A DNA stretch of 64,000 nucleotides from Pseudisothecium myosuroides (lineage: Eukaryota; Streptophyta; Bryopsida; Hypnales; Lembophyllaceae), in NCBI GenBank assembly GCA_951799445.1, contig OX637296.1, positions 10,602,001 through 10,666,000 on the forward strand. The letters run 5' to 3'. Position numbers and translations under genes: made by a program. The notes beneath the pieces are model-generated. The model was not told the origin of the DNA and searched no databases. It saw nothing but the letters and a program-made list of their open reading frames with translations. Shown piece after piece: positions 50,492 through 61,235 of the stretch (its first letter is position 1; each line of letters starts with the position of its first letter).

Positions 50492-50584
50492 AGAGCTGGT
50501 GCACTAACTAAGCTTAAAGCTTATCAGCCAATGATATCTGTTCCTTCGGGGACAAGGTCCCGGGTTCAATACGTGGCGGCTCCA
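50492..50584 (+). ncRNA. tRNA-like module 6 (93 nt), partly decayed
   Basis: The middle is 36 nt, the longest, and includes a short palindrome AAGCTTAAAGCTT. The acceptor-like stem lost its first pair (AGAGCTG) and the T-arm has one mismatch (CGTGG). The UUCG hairpin is intact. The TATA-like TGTATAA starts at 50462, exactly 30 bp upstream. TTTT and TTTTT follow. Confidence 0.55.
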
Positions 50585-50689
50585 CAATAACTTTTGCATT
50601 TTTGCTTCAGATTTCACTTTTCTAATTCTGTGGACTTTTGCAGAGCTTCAGGGGATCCCAAATTTCAACATTCACTACAGCCGTGTGCC

Positions 50690-52075
50690 CTGTGCGGTTG
50701 CTACAGTATAATAAAAGTAAAAGTAATTTTTTAATTTTTTAATTCACAAAGCTTCTTAAATTCAATATCTTTCACACCGTGAGTCAAAACGCCACAAAAC
50801 AAAGTCCGTGCACCCTTCCCCATGAAGGACTTTTGAATGCTACCAAGAATGCAAACGGGGATGCATGGTTCCAAAGATCTCACCGTAACGGAGCAACAAA
50901 ACAAACAACCTCATTTAAGGTACACTAGTGTAGCCCTGTGCCGTTGCTACAACCAAAAACAAAAATAAAAGTCATTTTTAAAATAAAAAATAACTCAAAA
51001 ATCCATAACTTTCCCATTGTAGTTCCAAAGAGACTGTGAGTTTTCTGGCCCTGGGAACTCTGGGAACGCGCTGGGAACAGTAATTTGATGTGGTCACGCG
51101 AGTGCCACGTCAGAAAAAAAAAAAAAAAATTGTTAATATTTTTTTTCAATATTTTTTTTCAATATTATATATATATATATAATTATTTTAATATTCTGAC
51201 TGTTCCCAATTGCGGGAACAGTCTTGAAACGACCCTCTGCAGGCCTCAAAGTTCTTTTAATGCACCAAACAAAGCCCATGCACCCCTCCTTGCCGAGGGC
51301 TTTCCGATGGTACCAAGAACGTGACAAATTGACACACAGTTCAAAAGATACATAGTTTAGCATAATTTAGTAATTTTTAAGAACAAAAAATAACTCAAAA
51401 ATCTATAACTTTCATACCATGGGTTCGAACACCACAAAATCAAGCCCGTGCACCCCTCCTCGCTGAGGGCTTTCCAACGGTACCAAGCACGCCACCAAGG
51501 GACGCACAGTCCGGGAGATTTCAACGTGATAAACAAAACAAACAAACGAACTTAAGGTATGGACTAGTGTAGCCCTGTGTTGTTGCCTCACCTGAAACAA
51601 AAGTAAAAGTCATTTTAAAAACGAAAACTAACTCAAAATACCATAACTTTCCCACTGTAGGTCCAAATGCCACAAAACAAAGCCCGTGCATCCCTCCTTG
51701 CCGAGGGCTTTCCGAAGGTACCAAGCACACCACTGGGGGACACATGGTCTGGGAGATCCCCACGTGACAAGCAAAACAAACAAAACAAACAGCCAAACTT
51801 AAGGTATGGATAATACGAGTGTGCCCTATGCCGTTGCCATAGCCAAAATAAAAGTAAAAATAAATTTCTAATTGTTTTATTCATAATTTTTTTGAAATTC
51901 AATATATTTTTTTCCATGAGTTGGAACGCCAAGAAACAAAGCCCGTGAACCCTCCTTGGTAAGGGCTTTCTAACAATATCAAGACCATGATTGGGTGACA
52001 CATATGGTTCCGGAAATCTCACCATAACAAAAAAATAAACAAAACAAAACGAACAACTTCATTTGATGTATACAT
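50690..52075. repeat. Run of about five 220-bp sub-repeats of macro-unit 7
   Basis: Copies begin near 50710, 50960 (split by the MITE at 51025-51262), 51380, 51600 and 51845. This is the longest sub-repeat run in the array. Confidence 0.82.
51025..51262. mobile_element. Second copy of the 287-bp MITE, left end truncated
   Basis: It shares GAGACTGTGAG, CTGGGAACGC, CACGTCAG, ATTCTGACTGTTCCC and CTCTGCAGGCCTCAAAGTTC with the element at 41218. The left terminal repeat is missing; the right end reads TTCTTTTAATG. It splits one sub-repeat. Confidence 0.7.
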
Positions 52076-52332
52076 TCTTGCTACAATTAGTGAGTCCACA
52101 AGGACACTGGAATCCAATTTGCAAGGAAAATTCTTGTGGACTTGGCATCTTGAGAGATTGGAATTTGTGATCCTAGAATTTCCAAACACTTTTGCTATCA
52201 CCGGTATTATGTTGCATTGCTCAGGAAATTTGACAATTTTGGCAGCTTTCTCTGGTTTCCTAATAATGATTTATTTAATTGATCATCTTCCCAACATATT
52301 GCTATTAATTGTCTTCCAAACATCTGCTATTA

Positions 52333-53057
52333 GGGTGATTGCATGAAACACTTGTACTATTTTCTGTCACACGTCGCGTGCTGATTAGTTTTTTGGCCAT
52401 AATTCTTGGATTTTGACTCCAAATGATTCAAAATTCATAGACAAGGTACTGAAGACTACTATACACCTTTTTTTGAAATGTTTTAAAAATGTTTTACTAT
52501 TTAATAATAGCCCCCGATATTATGTCACAAATGTCAATTTGGAGGTTTTTAGTACTATTTAGTACCTATAGAAACGAATTTGGAGTTGAAATTTGGTAGA
52601 GATGGTCTTCTAGTAGACTTATAGCTATTGTTTAAAGGAATTCTAAAAAATACTTAATTTTGAGTGGTGTAGAAGTCCACAAATTGAGTCCCTTTCTACT
52701 AGCATTTTGAAGCATGTAAAAAATTATTTTGGTGTTTTTTTTGGTGAATGACCATCTCCATAGAGTTGGCACAAATGGCCAATTTTTATTTTTTTTATTT
52801 AAGTTTTTTCCTATTTTCTACTAATTAAAATATCAAAGTATGTATTTTCTTAAGATTTGGCACTTTTCTAGTTCTCCTACTTAGAGAATTTTTTAATGAA
52901 TTTCCTTTGGTGGGTACCTTCATCTTAAAGGTGCATACATTGGCCATATTTTTTAATTTTAAAAAAAATTGATTTTCTAATTTGAAAGTACTCCAGAAAA
53001 AATCATGAGTACTATTGCAAAACGCAACAAATAGTACAGGTGTTTTGTGCAATACCC
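52333..53057. mobile_element. 725-bp element, GGGTGATTGCA ends
   Basis: The ends GGGTGATTGCATGAAACAC and GTGTTTTGTGCAATACCC start imperfect inverted repeats of about 30 bp that both include the segment GTACTATTT. ATTA flanks it at 52329-52332 and 53058-53061. The sister empty site is GCTATTAATCAAC. No coding capacity. Confidence 0.85.
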
Positions 53058-53592
53058 ATTAATCAACTTCCAAACATTTTTCTACTATTTTGCTCATAAT
53101 CCTCTCTTTGCAATTAAGCTTACTTGATAATCACTCAATTAAACAACTAAGGTAACAACCGACCTAATTGTAACATGAGTTTGCAAAACCAATCCATCTT
53201 GATTCTTGCCTAAAGTGTACCACCTCCATACATGAGACCCTATTTTGGATATGCCTATTTTCAGCACATTGAAAATTCATAATTTAGTCATAGAAAGTCC
53301 AAAAAGTAATTATAAGAAAATTAAATAATCCCCTATTGACTAACACAATTCTCAACAGACTTTCCTTGTTGAGTAATTAAACTTCAAGATTGGAAAACAC
53401 AGTAGACCAAAATATGTGTGAAAAACTCTCAAACATGCTTATTTGCTGTTCTATTGCAACAACAAATGTGCGACGACGATCATTCTAAATATAAGCAGTG
53501 ACCAAAGGAACCTCAATAGCTCAGCTCTGGGCACTGGACTGTCAATCTCGTTGGGTTAACTGTATATAAGCGTTCTACTTGGAAGTCATATC

Positions 53593-53676
53593 GGAGCTGG
53601 TGCATTACCTAAACCTTTACCCCTGTATTCCGTTCCTTCGGGGACAAGGTCCCGGGTTCGAAACCTGGCGGCTCCA
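53593..53676 (+). ncRNA. tRNA-like module 7 (84 nt) with TATA box
   Basis: Stem GGAGCTG/CGGCTCC, UUCG hairpin and T-arm CCGGG-TTCGAAA-CCTGG are all intact and close to module 1. TATATAA starts at 53563, 30 bp upstream. TTTT follows twice within 20 nt. Confidence 0.65.
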
Positions 53677-53769
53677 CTACAACTTTTACATTTTAAAATT
53701 TGCTTTAGATTTTACTTTTCTAATTCTGTGGACTTTTACAGAGCTTCGGGGGATCCCAAATTTCAACAG

Positions 53770-54480
53770 TCACTACTCGGTAAAAGTGAAAGTGATTTTC
53801 TAATTTTTCAAAATTAGAAAATTCACATCGTAGTTCCAAACGCTATGTCATGCACCCCTTCTTGCATAGAGCTATTCAACGGTACAAAGAACGGGACTAG
53901 GGGACACACGCTCTTGGAGATCTCAACATAACAAACAAAACATTCAAAACAAAACAGCTTAACTTAAAGTATGGGCTACTATATCTTGTGTTGTTGCCAC
54001 AACCAAAATAAAAATAAAAATAAATTCTAATTTTATAATTTGTAAAACCTTTGAAATTGAATCATATTTTCTTCCATGAGTTGGAATGCCACAAAACAAA
54101 GCCCATGAACCCTTCTTCACTAAAGGCATTCGGACAGTATCAAAAATGCAATTGGGAGGCATAGGGTTCAAAAGATCTCACTGTAGTACAAACAAAACAA
54201 AACAAAACAAACAAACAAATTTAAGGTATAGACTATTGTGCCTTGTGCCGTTGCTACAATCAAAATAAAATTATAAGTAATTTTTTAATTTTTTAATTCA
54301 AAAAATAACTTGAAAATTCAATAATTTTCACTCCATAGGTTCAAACGCCACAAGACAAAGCATGTGCACCCTTCCTTGCAGAGAGCTTTCCGACGGTACC
54401 AAGTATGCAACTAAGGGACTCACGGTCCCAAAGATCTCAAAGTAACCAAAAAAAAAAAAAATAGCCTAACTTAAGGTATA
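53770..54480. repeat. Three 220-bp sub-repeats of macro-unit 8
   Basis: Copies begin near 53780, 54000 and 54250 and lead into a diverged form of the CCCTAAAAATGACCC block. Confidence 0.82.
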
Positions 54481-54621
54481 TATGGATATTTGACCCAAAC
54501 CAGGAGTATATTCAAAATGGGCCAAAATTGCCAAAGACTTGAGCAATTTGTTTGCTCAAGTAATCTTGAGATTAGATAGAATGTGATTATAGGATCTTGA
54601 ATTTCACATTGAAAGTGAGCA

Positions 54622-54772
54622 TTAGGGCTTCTTTTTTTGGTGAAATTTTGCAAGATTCCAACTCCCTCTGATAGATTTCCGCCATTGAGCCTGGCTCCCT
54701 CCAAATATTCACCAGCAAACGGAGGGCACATAGGGGCTCCACTGTTCATCTATAATGCGAAAAAAAGCCCTG
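54622..54772. mobile_element. 151-bp MITE with 7-bp or longer duplication
   Basis: GTGAGCA stands at 54615-54621 and 54773-54779, and once in sister units (GAGTGAGCACC). The ends AGGGCTTCTTTTTTT and AAAAAAAGCCCT are inverted repeats. Duplication size fits hAT or Mutator. Confidence 0.75.
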
Positions 54773-55320
54773 GTGAGCACCTCAAAAAATTTGAAATTAT
54801 TTGACTGCATGGTTTAGGAAATATTTAAGTTTGAAGTTTTATTTGGATCAATGGAAATACAGCGCAACGCACTTTGAAGGAGCATATCTTTTGGGGTATA
54901 TTTTGAAATGATACCTTGTTCTGCTCATTGAAAGATAAGAGAGTTGAAAATGTACATGTAAAATTTCACAACATTCCAAGCATTTTTCAATTCCCGGCGG
55001 AGCTTGCAATGCATAGTGGTCATTGAAATGAGAGTGGTGTTTGTAAGAGAAAAAAGGATAGGATACTTGTCTTTTCCTTGAACTCCTTGAATCTGCCTTT
55101 TTCGAGGTGGATTTGATGATTTGCAAAGAAAATTCATATGCACTTGGCACCTTGAATGAGAAATTAGAAGCATTGATTAGCTTGGAACTTCCAAACAATT
55201 TACTATCATTGGTTTTATGTTGCATCCGAGTCAAGAAATTTGACAATTTTGGTAGCTTCCTTTAGTTTCCTAATAATTCATTTGGTTGATCATCTTCCAA
55301 ATATATTGCTATTAATCATC

Positions 55321-56710
55321 TTCCTATGCTAAAATGAGGTCTAAAATTATACTTGGAACACAATTTCTACTTTTCACTTAACTATTTGTTGAGCTCCTAC
55401 TAACTCTAATTTATATATTCCACATGGGTTGTTTTACCTCCTACCATCCGTACGGTATAAAGAACTTCTCTTCTCATTTCTAAACACAAAATATTAAGTG
55501 GCTTTTAATTTGAAGCTATGTGAGATAGTTGCCATATATATATATATATATATATCCTTTAAAAAAAATTTAATGCCAAACTTTACCAAACTATATTTTA
55601 TGGAGCAAGGGAACATCTTCAAAATCAAGGGGAACATAATTGGTAGAGTCAGTGACCATAATAAGTTGGACATAACTAACCTTGGTCTGTCCTCCTTTCA
55701 TGCTAGTCCCAATATATCCAACTGCCTTTTACTTAAGCTTGGACTTAGATTGATCATGCTTGCCAATGCTTGATATTTTTGGCGTTTTTTCCCTTCCTCT
55801 AGAGCTAACTGAAACCTAACTTTTCCCTTTACATTTTGAAGAGATTACTATATGGGCAAATTATAAATTGTTGAAAGGAAGGCTTTGTACAGGAGTTTTT
55901 TTGAAGTTAGTTCCCATTTGGAGTCTTTTAGTACATATTCCCCAATTTGAAATGTTATATAATTTTTTGAACATGTGACCAACTTTGTCATAAAAAGGAA
56001 GCAAAAAAATTCAAGAAAACAAGTTAAATGAACTTGTCCAAAGCCTCCTCAAATTAGAGTTGCACAGAATTTGGATGCCCCCCAAAATATTTTTTCAACT
56101 TCAAATGCTATGATCTCGCAATTTGTGTAGTCAAAACCTTTTTTTTTACTATAATTTAATGAAGTAGTCTAGTACTAGATCAATCTTTTGGTAATTAAGA
56201 TGCAATAGGATTTCATTTGTCATTTTTTGGAGGCCTTTGCCATGAAAATGATTCATTTTGAATGTAATTTGGTGAAACATAGTCAAAGAACTTTAGGAGT
56301 TAAGAGCTACCCTAGTTAAAAAAATATACTAAAATTCTAGATTGGGTATATTGGTGATCCTTTCTCCAAATTTATACTAATGTAGCAAATTTGTTTGATA
56401 ACCATTATTGTATGCCAAAGAGCATGTTTTAATCATGTGAAGTCGAATTACAACTATAGTAGAATGAAATTTAAGAATGAAATTTGTTAATAGTATGCAA
56501 AAAGTATAGATGGACAAACTTGAATTTGTGGATTTTTTGAAACTGTATTCTAATTGCTATGTTCACACTTTCAAAATTGTGTTGAACAAGCATCTACTTA
56601 TTCTTTAGGCCGCTCACTTTGAGGAACAAGCTTGAAATAGGGTCCATTTCATATTTTTTGGCCCCTTGTAGAATTAGTTATGAATTTTTGGAAATGAAAT
56701 TCAGTGGTCT
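55321..56710. other. Intergenic DNA right of the array
   Basis: No gene is seen. A (TA)n run lies near 55535-55555. The short ORF at 55498-55773 has no recognisable motif. Confidence 0.4.
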
Positions 56711-56714
56711 TTAA

Positions 56715-57637
56715 CCCCTAAAGGCCCAAGGCATTTTCTGGCTCCGAAACCACTGAAAACTGCCATTTCTACTGCGATCACTCCCTAAACCAAAAAAAAC
56801 TTTTTTTTTAGAATCTAACCATAGGATCTTGTACTTCACTTGTTTCAAATCATGTGGTATAAATTTCATGAAGTTTGACCGTACGGATTGAAAGATATTA
56901 GCGTCTGAAGTTGGAAAAAGAAGTTTTTTTGAACTCTGGATTGCAATTTCAGATGACTTTGACGGCCATTTGTGGATTTTTTTTGCACTACACACCATAA
57001 AGTTAAAATTTTTTATGTTGAAAATTTGAGTTGAGAGTCGGGGAAAAAAATTTCAAAATGTCAAAACTTGATTTTCACATATAAAAAAATTGTTAAGTAG
57101 AAGTAGGTCCAAAATTGAACAAAACACTAAATCTTCAATAGCTCTTAGATGGAATTAAAAAACCATAATCCCAACGGTGGGATTGTTCTTGCAAACAAAC
57201 TTAACCTTTTCAAAAAAAAAAATTTGAAAAAATTCGAAAATTGCATTCAAAAATGAATTTTATAAGTTGTTTTTTGAAGAAGACCCTTAGATTGCCCGAA
57301 AAACAAGATTGTCCATAACTTTCTCATTCTAAGTCCAAATAGAATGAATCAAAGCTTCAAATATAGACAAAAACATGATCTTTGAGAAAAAAAATCAAAA
57401 AAACAAAAAATCAATTTTTTAAAGTTTTTTTTTTCTGCCCAGCAAACTGCTTTTTTGACTTCGGGCGGCATAACTTTTTTTCCCGAGCACCGATTGAAAA
57501 AAAAATTATATTTTTGGAAAGCTAATGTGATTTCCTATCTTCAAAAAAAGTTTCAAAAAATCAGGTCGAAATTTCAGGTCGCACGAGCCTGCCCGAAATC
57601 CCAAGTGTCCCCCGAGGGGCCTTTGGGCCTTTAGGGG
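56715..57637. mobile_element. TTAA-target element copy 9, full length
   Basis: TTAA at 56711-56714 and 57638-57641. The ends CCCCTAAAGGCCCAAGGC and GGGCCTTTAGGGG are inverted repeats. Length 923 bp. Internally it matches copies 4 and 8. No transposase ORF. Confidence 0.9.
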
Positions 57638-57641
57638 TTAA

Positions 57642-58930
57642 AAGTGTTCACCTCTTGAAATGTACATAATTGGTACATTGATGGTATATTGAAGAAAGCA
57701 AAATGTATTTCTTTGTTACATAAAGCTTACCGGACGTTTTTGTAGCCTGGTCCATTTCAGGACCTCTTCCCTTAGTCCTACCCTACCTCTAAAAGCTAAC
57801 CTTTTAAAGACAAGCCATGGACCTTTATAGATTTTCACCAAGACTTCTTTCTTCTAGTGTAAGGTAATTACACCTAATTTTGTCCACTTTCAAAAACCGA
57901 CCACTATAGAATCTTGCCTAAAATGTACTCCCACTATTCATGGAGGTCTATAGTCGATTTTAGGACCACCTATTTTCAACACTTTGAAAATTTGTAGTTT
58001 ATTCATACAATGTCCCAAAAATGCATTCTAAGAGAATCTAAAATCTCCTTTTGACTACCAATGAGACTGCACAAAAAAAGTTTTCAATATAATAATATGA
58101 ACTATGGTGAATTGCTTATTTGTATGATTGTTGGTGTAGTCACCTTCAAAGAGAACCCAAAATGGTCCTTTTATCCATTCATGTACCCTAAATTTCCATT
58201 GAAGTGTCCTTCAAAAGCATCATTAATCTGTCCCCATACATAATAGTGATTTGTTGGGTGTTTTTTTTGAGATTTTGGTTTTGATTCACCTACATGATGG
58301 TTTCAGAGGTCTAGGGAACTTCCACTTTGAAAATTCATAGAAATTACATGCCATGCCCAAAACATCTATTTCTTTTTAAGTTCATGATTTTCAATTGCCA
58401 CTACTACAAAAATATTTTTTTTAAAGGAAAAGGTACCTCCAACTATGCTGAATTGCTTATTTTGACAGTTTTAGGTGTTTCCATGTAAGGTGGGTATTCT
58501 AAATGCGCCACTGACCTTAAAGCGTCATCTTCAGTGTGTGTACATTTTCAAAATCAGTTATGTATCTCTGTGAAAGAAACGCTTTTAGAACCAAACTTTG
58601 TTCCTTCATAACTTTTGCATACAGTATCCAAATGTCGCGTTCTTTGGTGCGTTGGAACCTTCTTTCCCTTGCCAATAAGAATATAGAAGAATTTGAACAG
58701 TCTAATAGTAGTAATTAGGCACAGTAGCAATTAGTGACGGTTTAAGGATACCTACCTTACCATAGTGCCATACCAGCTGCATCAAGAAACTCCAAGGAAG
58801 AATATCCAGACTTTGACTGCTGCCGTGGCAAACAAGGAGCTTCAGTAAACGCCGTGGCCGCCACGCCGAGGAGGCCCCCATCGCCACCGCCATGCGCATA
58901 CAAAAGCCCCGTTGCCATTCACAGGAAGCT
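57642..58930. other. Intergenic DNA upstream of eL19
   Basis: No gene is seen. The segment 58120-58490 resembles the interior of the PIF-like element at 44936 (CTCCAACTATGCTGAATTGC), so it is a decayed relative. Confidence 0.45.
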
Positions 58931-58940
58931 CTCTCTCGCA

Positions 58941-58950
58941 TTAGGGTTTT
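58941..58950 (+). promoter_or_regulatory. Telo-box in the eL19 promoter / 5' leader
   Basis: The sequence TTAGGGTTTT lies about 100 bp before the eL19 start codon. Telo-boxes (AAACCCTAA on the other strand) are a well known element of plant ribosomal-protein promoters. A CTCTCTC stretch precedes it. Confidence 0.6.
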
Positions 58951-59050
58951 CCAGATTCGCCATAGCCACCGCCGTCGCCAGCAGCACATAGAACTCAGCT
59001 CATCTCACCCTCTCATATCCAGCTAGCTGCAGCTCAATTTCTCCACAGCC

Positions 59051-60361
59051 ATGGTGTCCCTGAAGCTGCAGAAGCGACTGGCGGCCTCGGTGCTCAAGTG
59101 CGGCGAGCGCAAGGTGTGGTTGGACCCCAATGAGGTGAACGAAATCTCCATGGCCAACAGCCGACAGAACATCCGAAAGCTGGTCAAGGACGGGTTTGTG
59201 ATCAGGAAGCCCCAGAAGATCCACTCGCGGGCAAGAGCTCGTCGCGCTTTGGAGGCCAAGCGGAAGGGGCGGCACACCGGGTACGGAAAGCGACGGGGGA
59301 CCAGGGAGGCCAGGCTTCCGACCAAGGTGAGAATTCTTTACATATATTTTTGTTGATCGAATTCGTGAGCCTTGGGCAATGCCAGGGTGCTGATGCTTAT
59401 GGGTCATGTGACATTCTGTTCTTACCTGGCTAGCTTTCAATTCTGCTATCTAATTATCGTTCGATTCGTGAATTGAAATTGTTTCGTATTTCAAAATTTC
59501 GAGATTGATGCAACATTGCTACTGTGTTGTGATCAAAGGTGTTTTCTTTTCTGCTAATTGTCGAATTCTACCTGCATTTGAACTGCTGTACATTCTGCTT
59601 CTTTGGCTGTGCGGATGGTGTTGTGTCTTTGCTTTTGCTGCTATCTTCTTTCTTAAACCCGTGAAGAACCAAGGGGTCTAAAGTGGGCTTCATCATACTT
59701 TAGCACCTTTCAGTGGATTGTATGGGGACTTTCTTTTGCTCAGTTTTTTACTTATGTTTGACCAATTTTCTTCACTAATAGATAATTTGACCTTAGTATC
59801 TGGAGTATGTTTTCCACAATATGATCAATCGAATTGGTCATTTGAAAACCATGAAATCTTGGTTCGTGAGGGTTTAATTTATTCATCCAGTTAACTCGTA
59901 TGTGGAATTTTTCCCTCGACTCCGTGCACAAGTAAACATCAAAAGAGAGCACCAGTGAGTATATGTTATGTGCCGATCTTAAGTCCATTTGAGTCTTGAT
60001 GATGCAGGTATTGTGGTTGCGTCGCATGCGCGTGCTGCGTCGTCTTCTGCGCAAGTACCGGGACGCCAAGAAGATCGACAAGCACATGTACCACGACATG
60101 TACATGAAGGTGAAAGGAAACGTGTTCAAGAACAAGCGTGTGTTGATGGAGAGCATCCACAAGTCCAAGGCCGAGAAGGCTCGCGAGAAGACGCTGTCGG
60201 ACCAGTTCGAGGCGAGGCGGGCGAAGAACAAGGCCACGAGGGAGCGCAAGCTCGCCAGGAGGGAGGAGCGTCAGGCCCAGGGCATCCCCGAGACCACCGC
60301 CCCTGCTCAGACAGCTGGTGCTCCCGTTAGCAATACTCCAGCTAAGAAGTCGAAGTTGTAA
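59051..60361 (+). CDS. RPL19: 60S ribosomal protein eL19
   Basis: Two exons, 59051-59326 and 60008-60361, give 209 residues. The intron starts GTGAGA and ends ATGCAG in phase 0. eL19 is a universal archaeal/eukaryotic large-subunit protein. The N-terminus ([19 protein letters not shown], then [12 protein letters not shown]) and the basic segments [11 protein letters not shown] and [19 protein letters not shown] are diagnostic. The second exon encodes the long basic C-terminal helix, and the protein ends in AKKSKL. Length is normal for plants. Exons are much richer in G and C than the surrounding DNA, as expected for a highly expressed gene. It is the only plus-strand protein gene found in the window. 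Confidence 0.98.
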
Positions 60362-60604
60362 ATTCGATGCTGAGGACTTGTAAATACGCTTGGTCTTGTT
60401 GAATATGATGTATAAAAGGTCGTTTCCTCGTCATTTTCTCGATTTTGCATTTGCTTGAAGGGTTTCATGTTTGTAGGCATTTGAGGGACGTTCATGTTCT
60501 CATGATTGATGAGGTTTTGAGTTTAATTTTCGATCATCGAGGTGCTCTGTTGCAAACGTCTCTGTCAAGCATGTGAAGTGAAGGAACTTTACAACGGGCA
60601 GTCT

Positions 60605-60743
60605 GACGTATTCTAGAGCAACTCGTTTTGCATTTTGCACATTTTGCACTTGGCAAATTAATCCTTCTCGGTGGACGCATTCTGAAGCAACACATTTTGC
60701 ACTTCGCACACTTTGCACTTGTCAAGTTAATCCTCCTTGGTTG
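60605..60743. repeat. 69-bp tandem duplication downstream of eL19
   Basis: Two units begin GACGTATTCTAGAGCAAC (60605) and GACGCATTCTGAAGCAAC (60674) and continue with TTTGCAC repeats and a GGCAAATTAATCCT-type end. They are diverged by about 15-20 percent. Confidence 0.8.
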
Positions 60744-61235
60744 TAGTGAAGTTACTGCATTCGTACATTAAGTAATTTAGAACTTGTTGGAAGAGAAATC
60801 GAATTTTTTAGGAGATTTGTTGTATGATTTAAGGTACTACTAGAAATCTAACCAAATTTACAGATTCATGTTGAAATTCAATAAGGACCCAAAACGAGCA
60901 CGAATAGTGCTTACACCCAATACCCAATCCTGAACCATACTTACCCGAGATCATTATATTGGAAGATTATTTCATTGGCATTCATTGGTCTTTAATGATC
61001 TTTCAGATTGTTTTAATTACGCAAGTGTTAAATAAGAGCTATATCTAGCTGTTGGAATCGAGACACTACTGGAACTAGGGTCTCCAACGTTAGTCCCGAC
61101 GTTAGTTCAGAAGAGATTTTCTGGAAGGTTGCTTTGATATAAAGCTGTTCTTTTGCCCAGCTCTCAAAATTTAAGGAGTCCCGAAATACACTGCCTTTTC
61201 AGTCTGCTAGTGGGCTCCGCTACTAATTACTCAGC
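60744..61235. other. Convergent intergenic gap between eL19 and the methyltransferase
   Basis: The gap lies between two convergent genes and should hold both 3' ends. No other feature is seen. Confidence 0.4.

Larger units (their letters stand above)
35290..55320. repeat. 20-kb tandem array of eight composite macro-units
   Basis: Units share one order. First comes ATTGCAACAAAAAATGTGCG, then ATGAGCAGTGACCAAAGGAACC. A TATA box and tRNA-like module follow, and then TTTCTAATTCTGTGGACTTT. After that come one to five 220-bp sub-repeats, then ATTATGTTGCATTGCTCAGG, then GCCTAAAGTGTACCACCTCC, then ATTAAATAATCCCCTATTGA, and then the next unit. The tRNA-like modules lie at 35752, 39704, 43278, 45534, 47486, 50492 and 53593. 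An eighth unit near 38000 has the module replaced. Spacing without inserted transposons is roughly 1.2-2.1 kb. Some units add a 400-700-bp block beginning CCCTAAAAATGACCCAAGA (38824, 44187, 48241; diverged at 54493). No protein gene is seen anywhere in the array. Confidence 0.88.

Noticed and set aside
51421..51436. GGGTTCGAACACC as a possible tRNA B-box
   Set aside because: It is a one-copy variant of GGTCCAAACGCCAC in the sub-repeat, with no acceptor stem or T-arm pairing.
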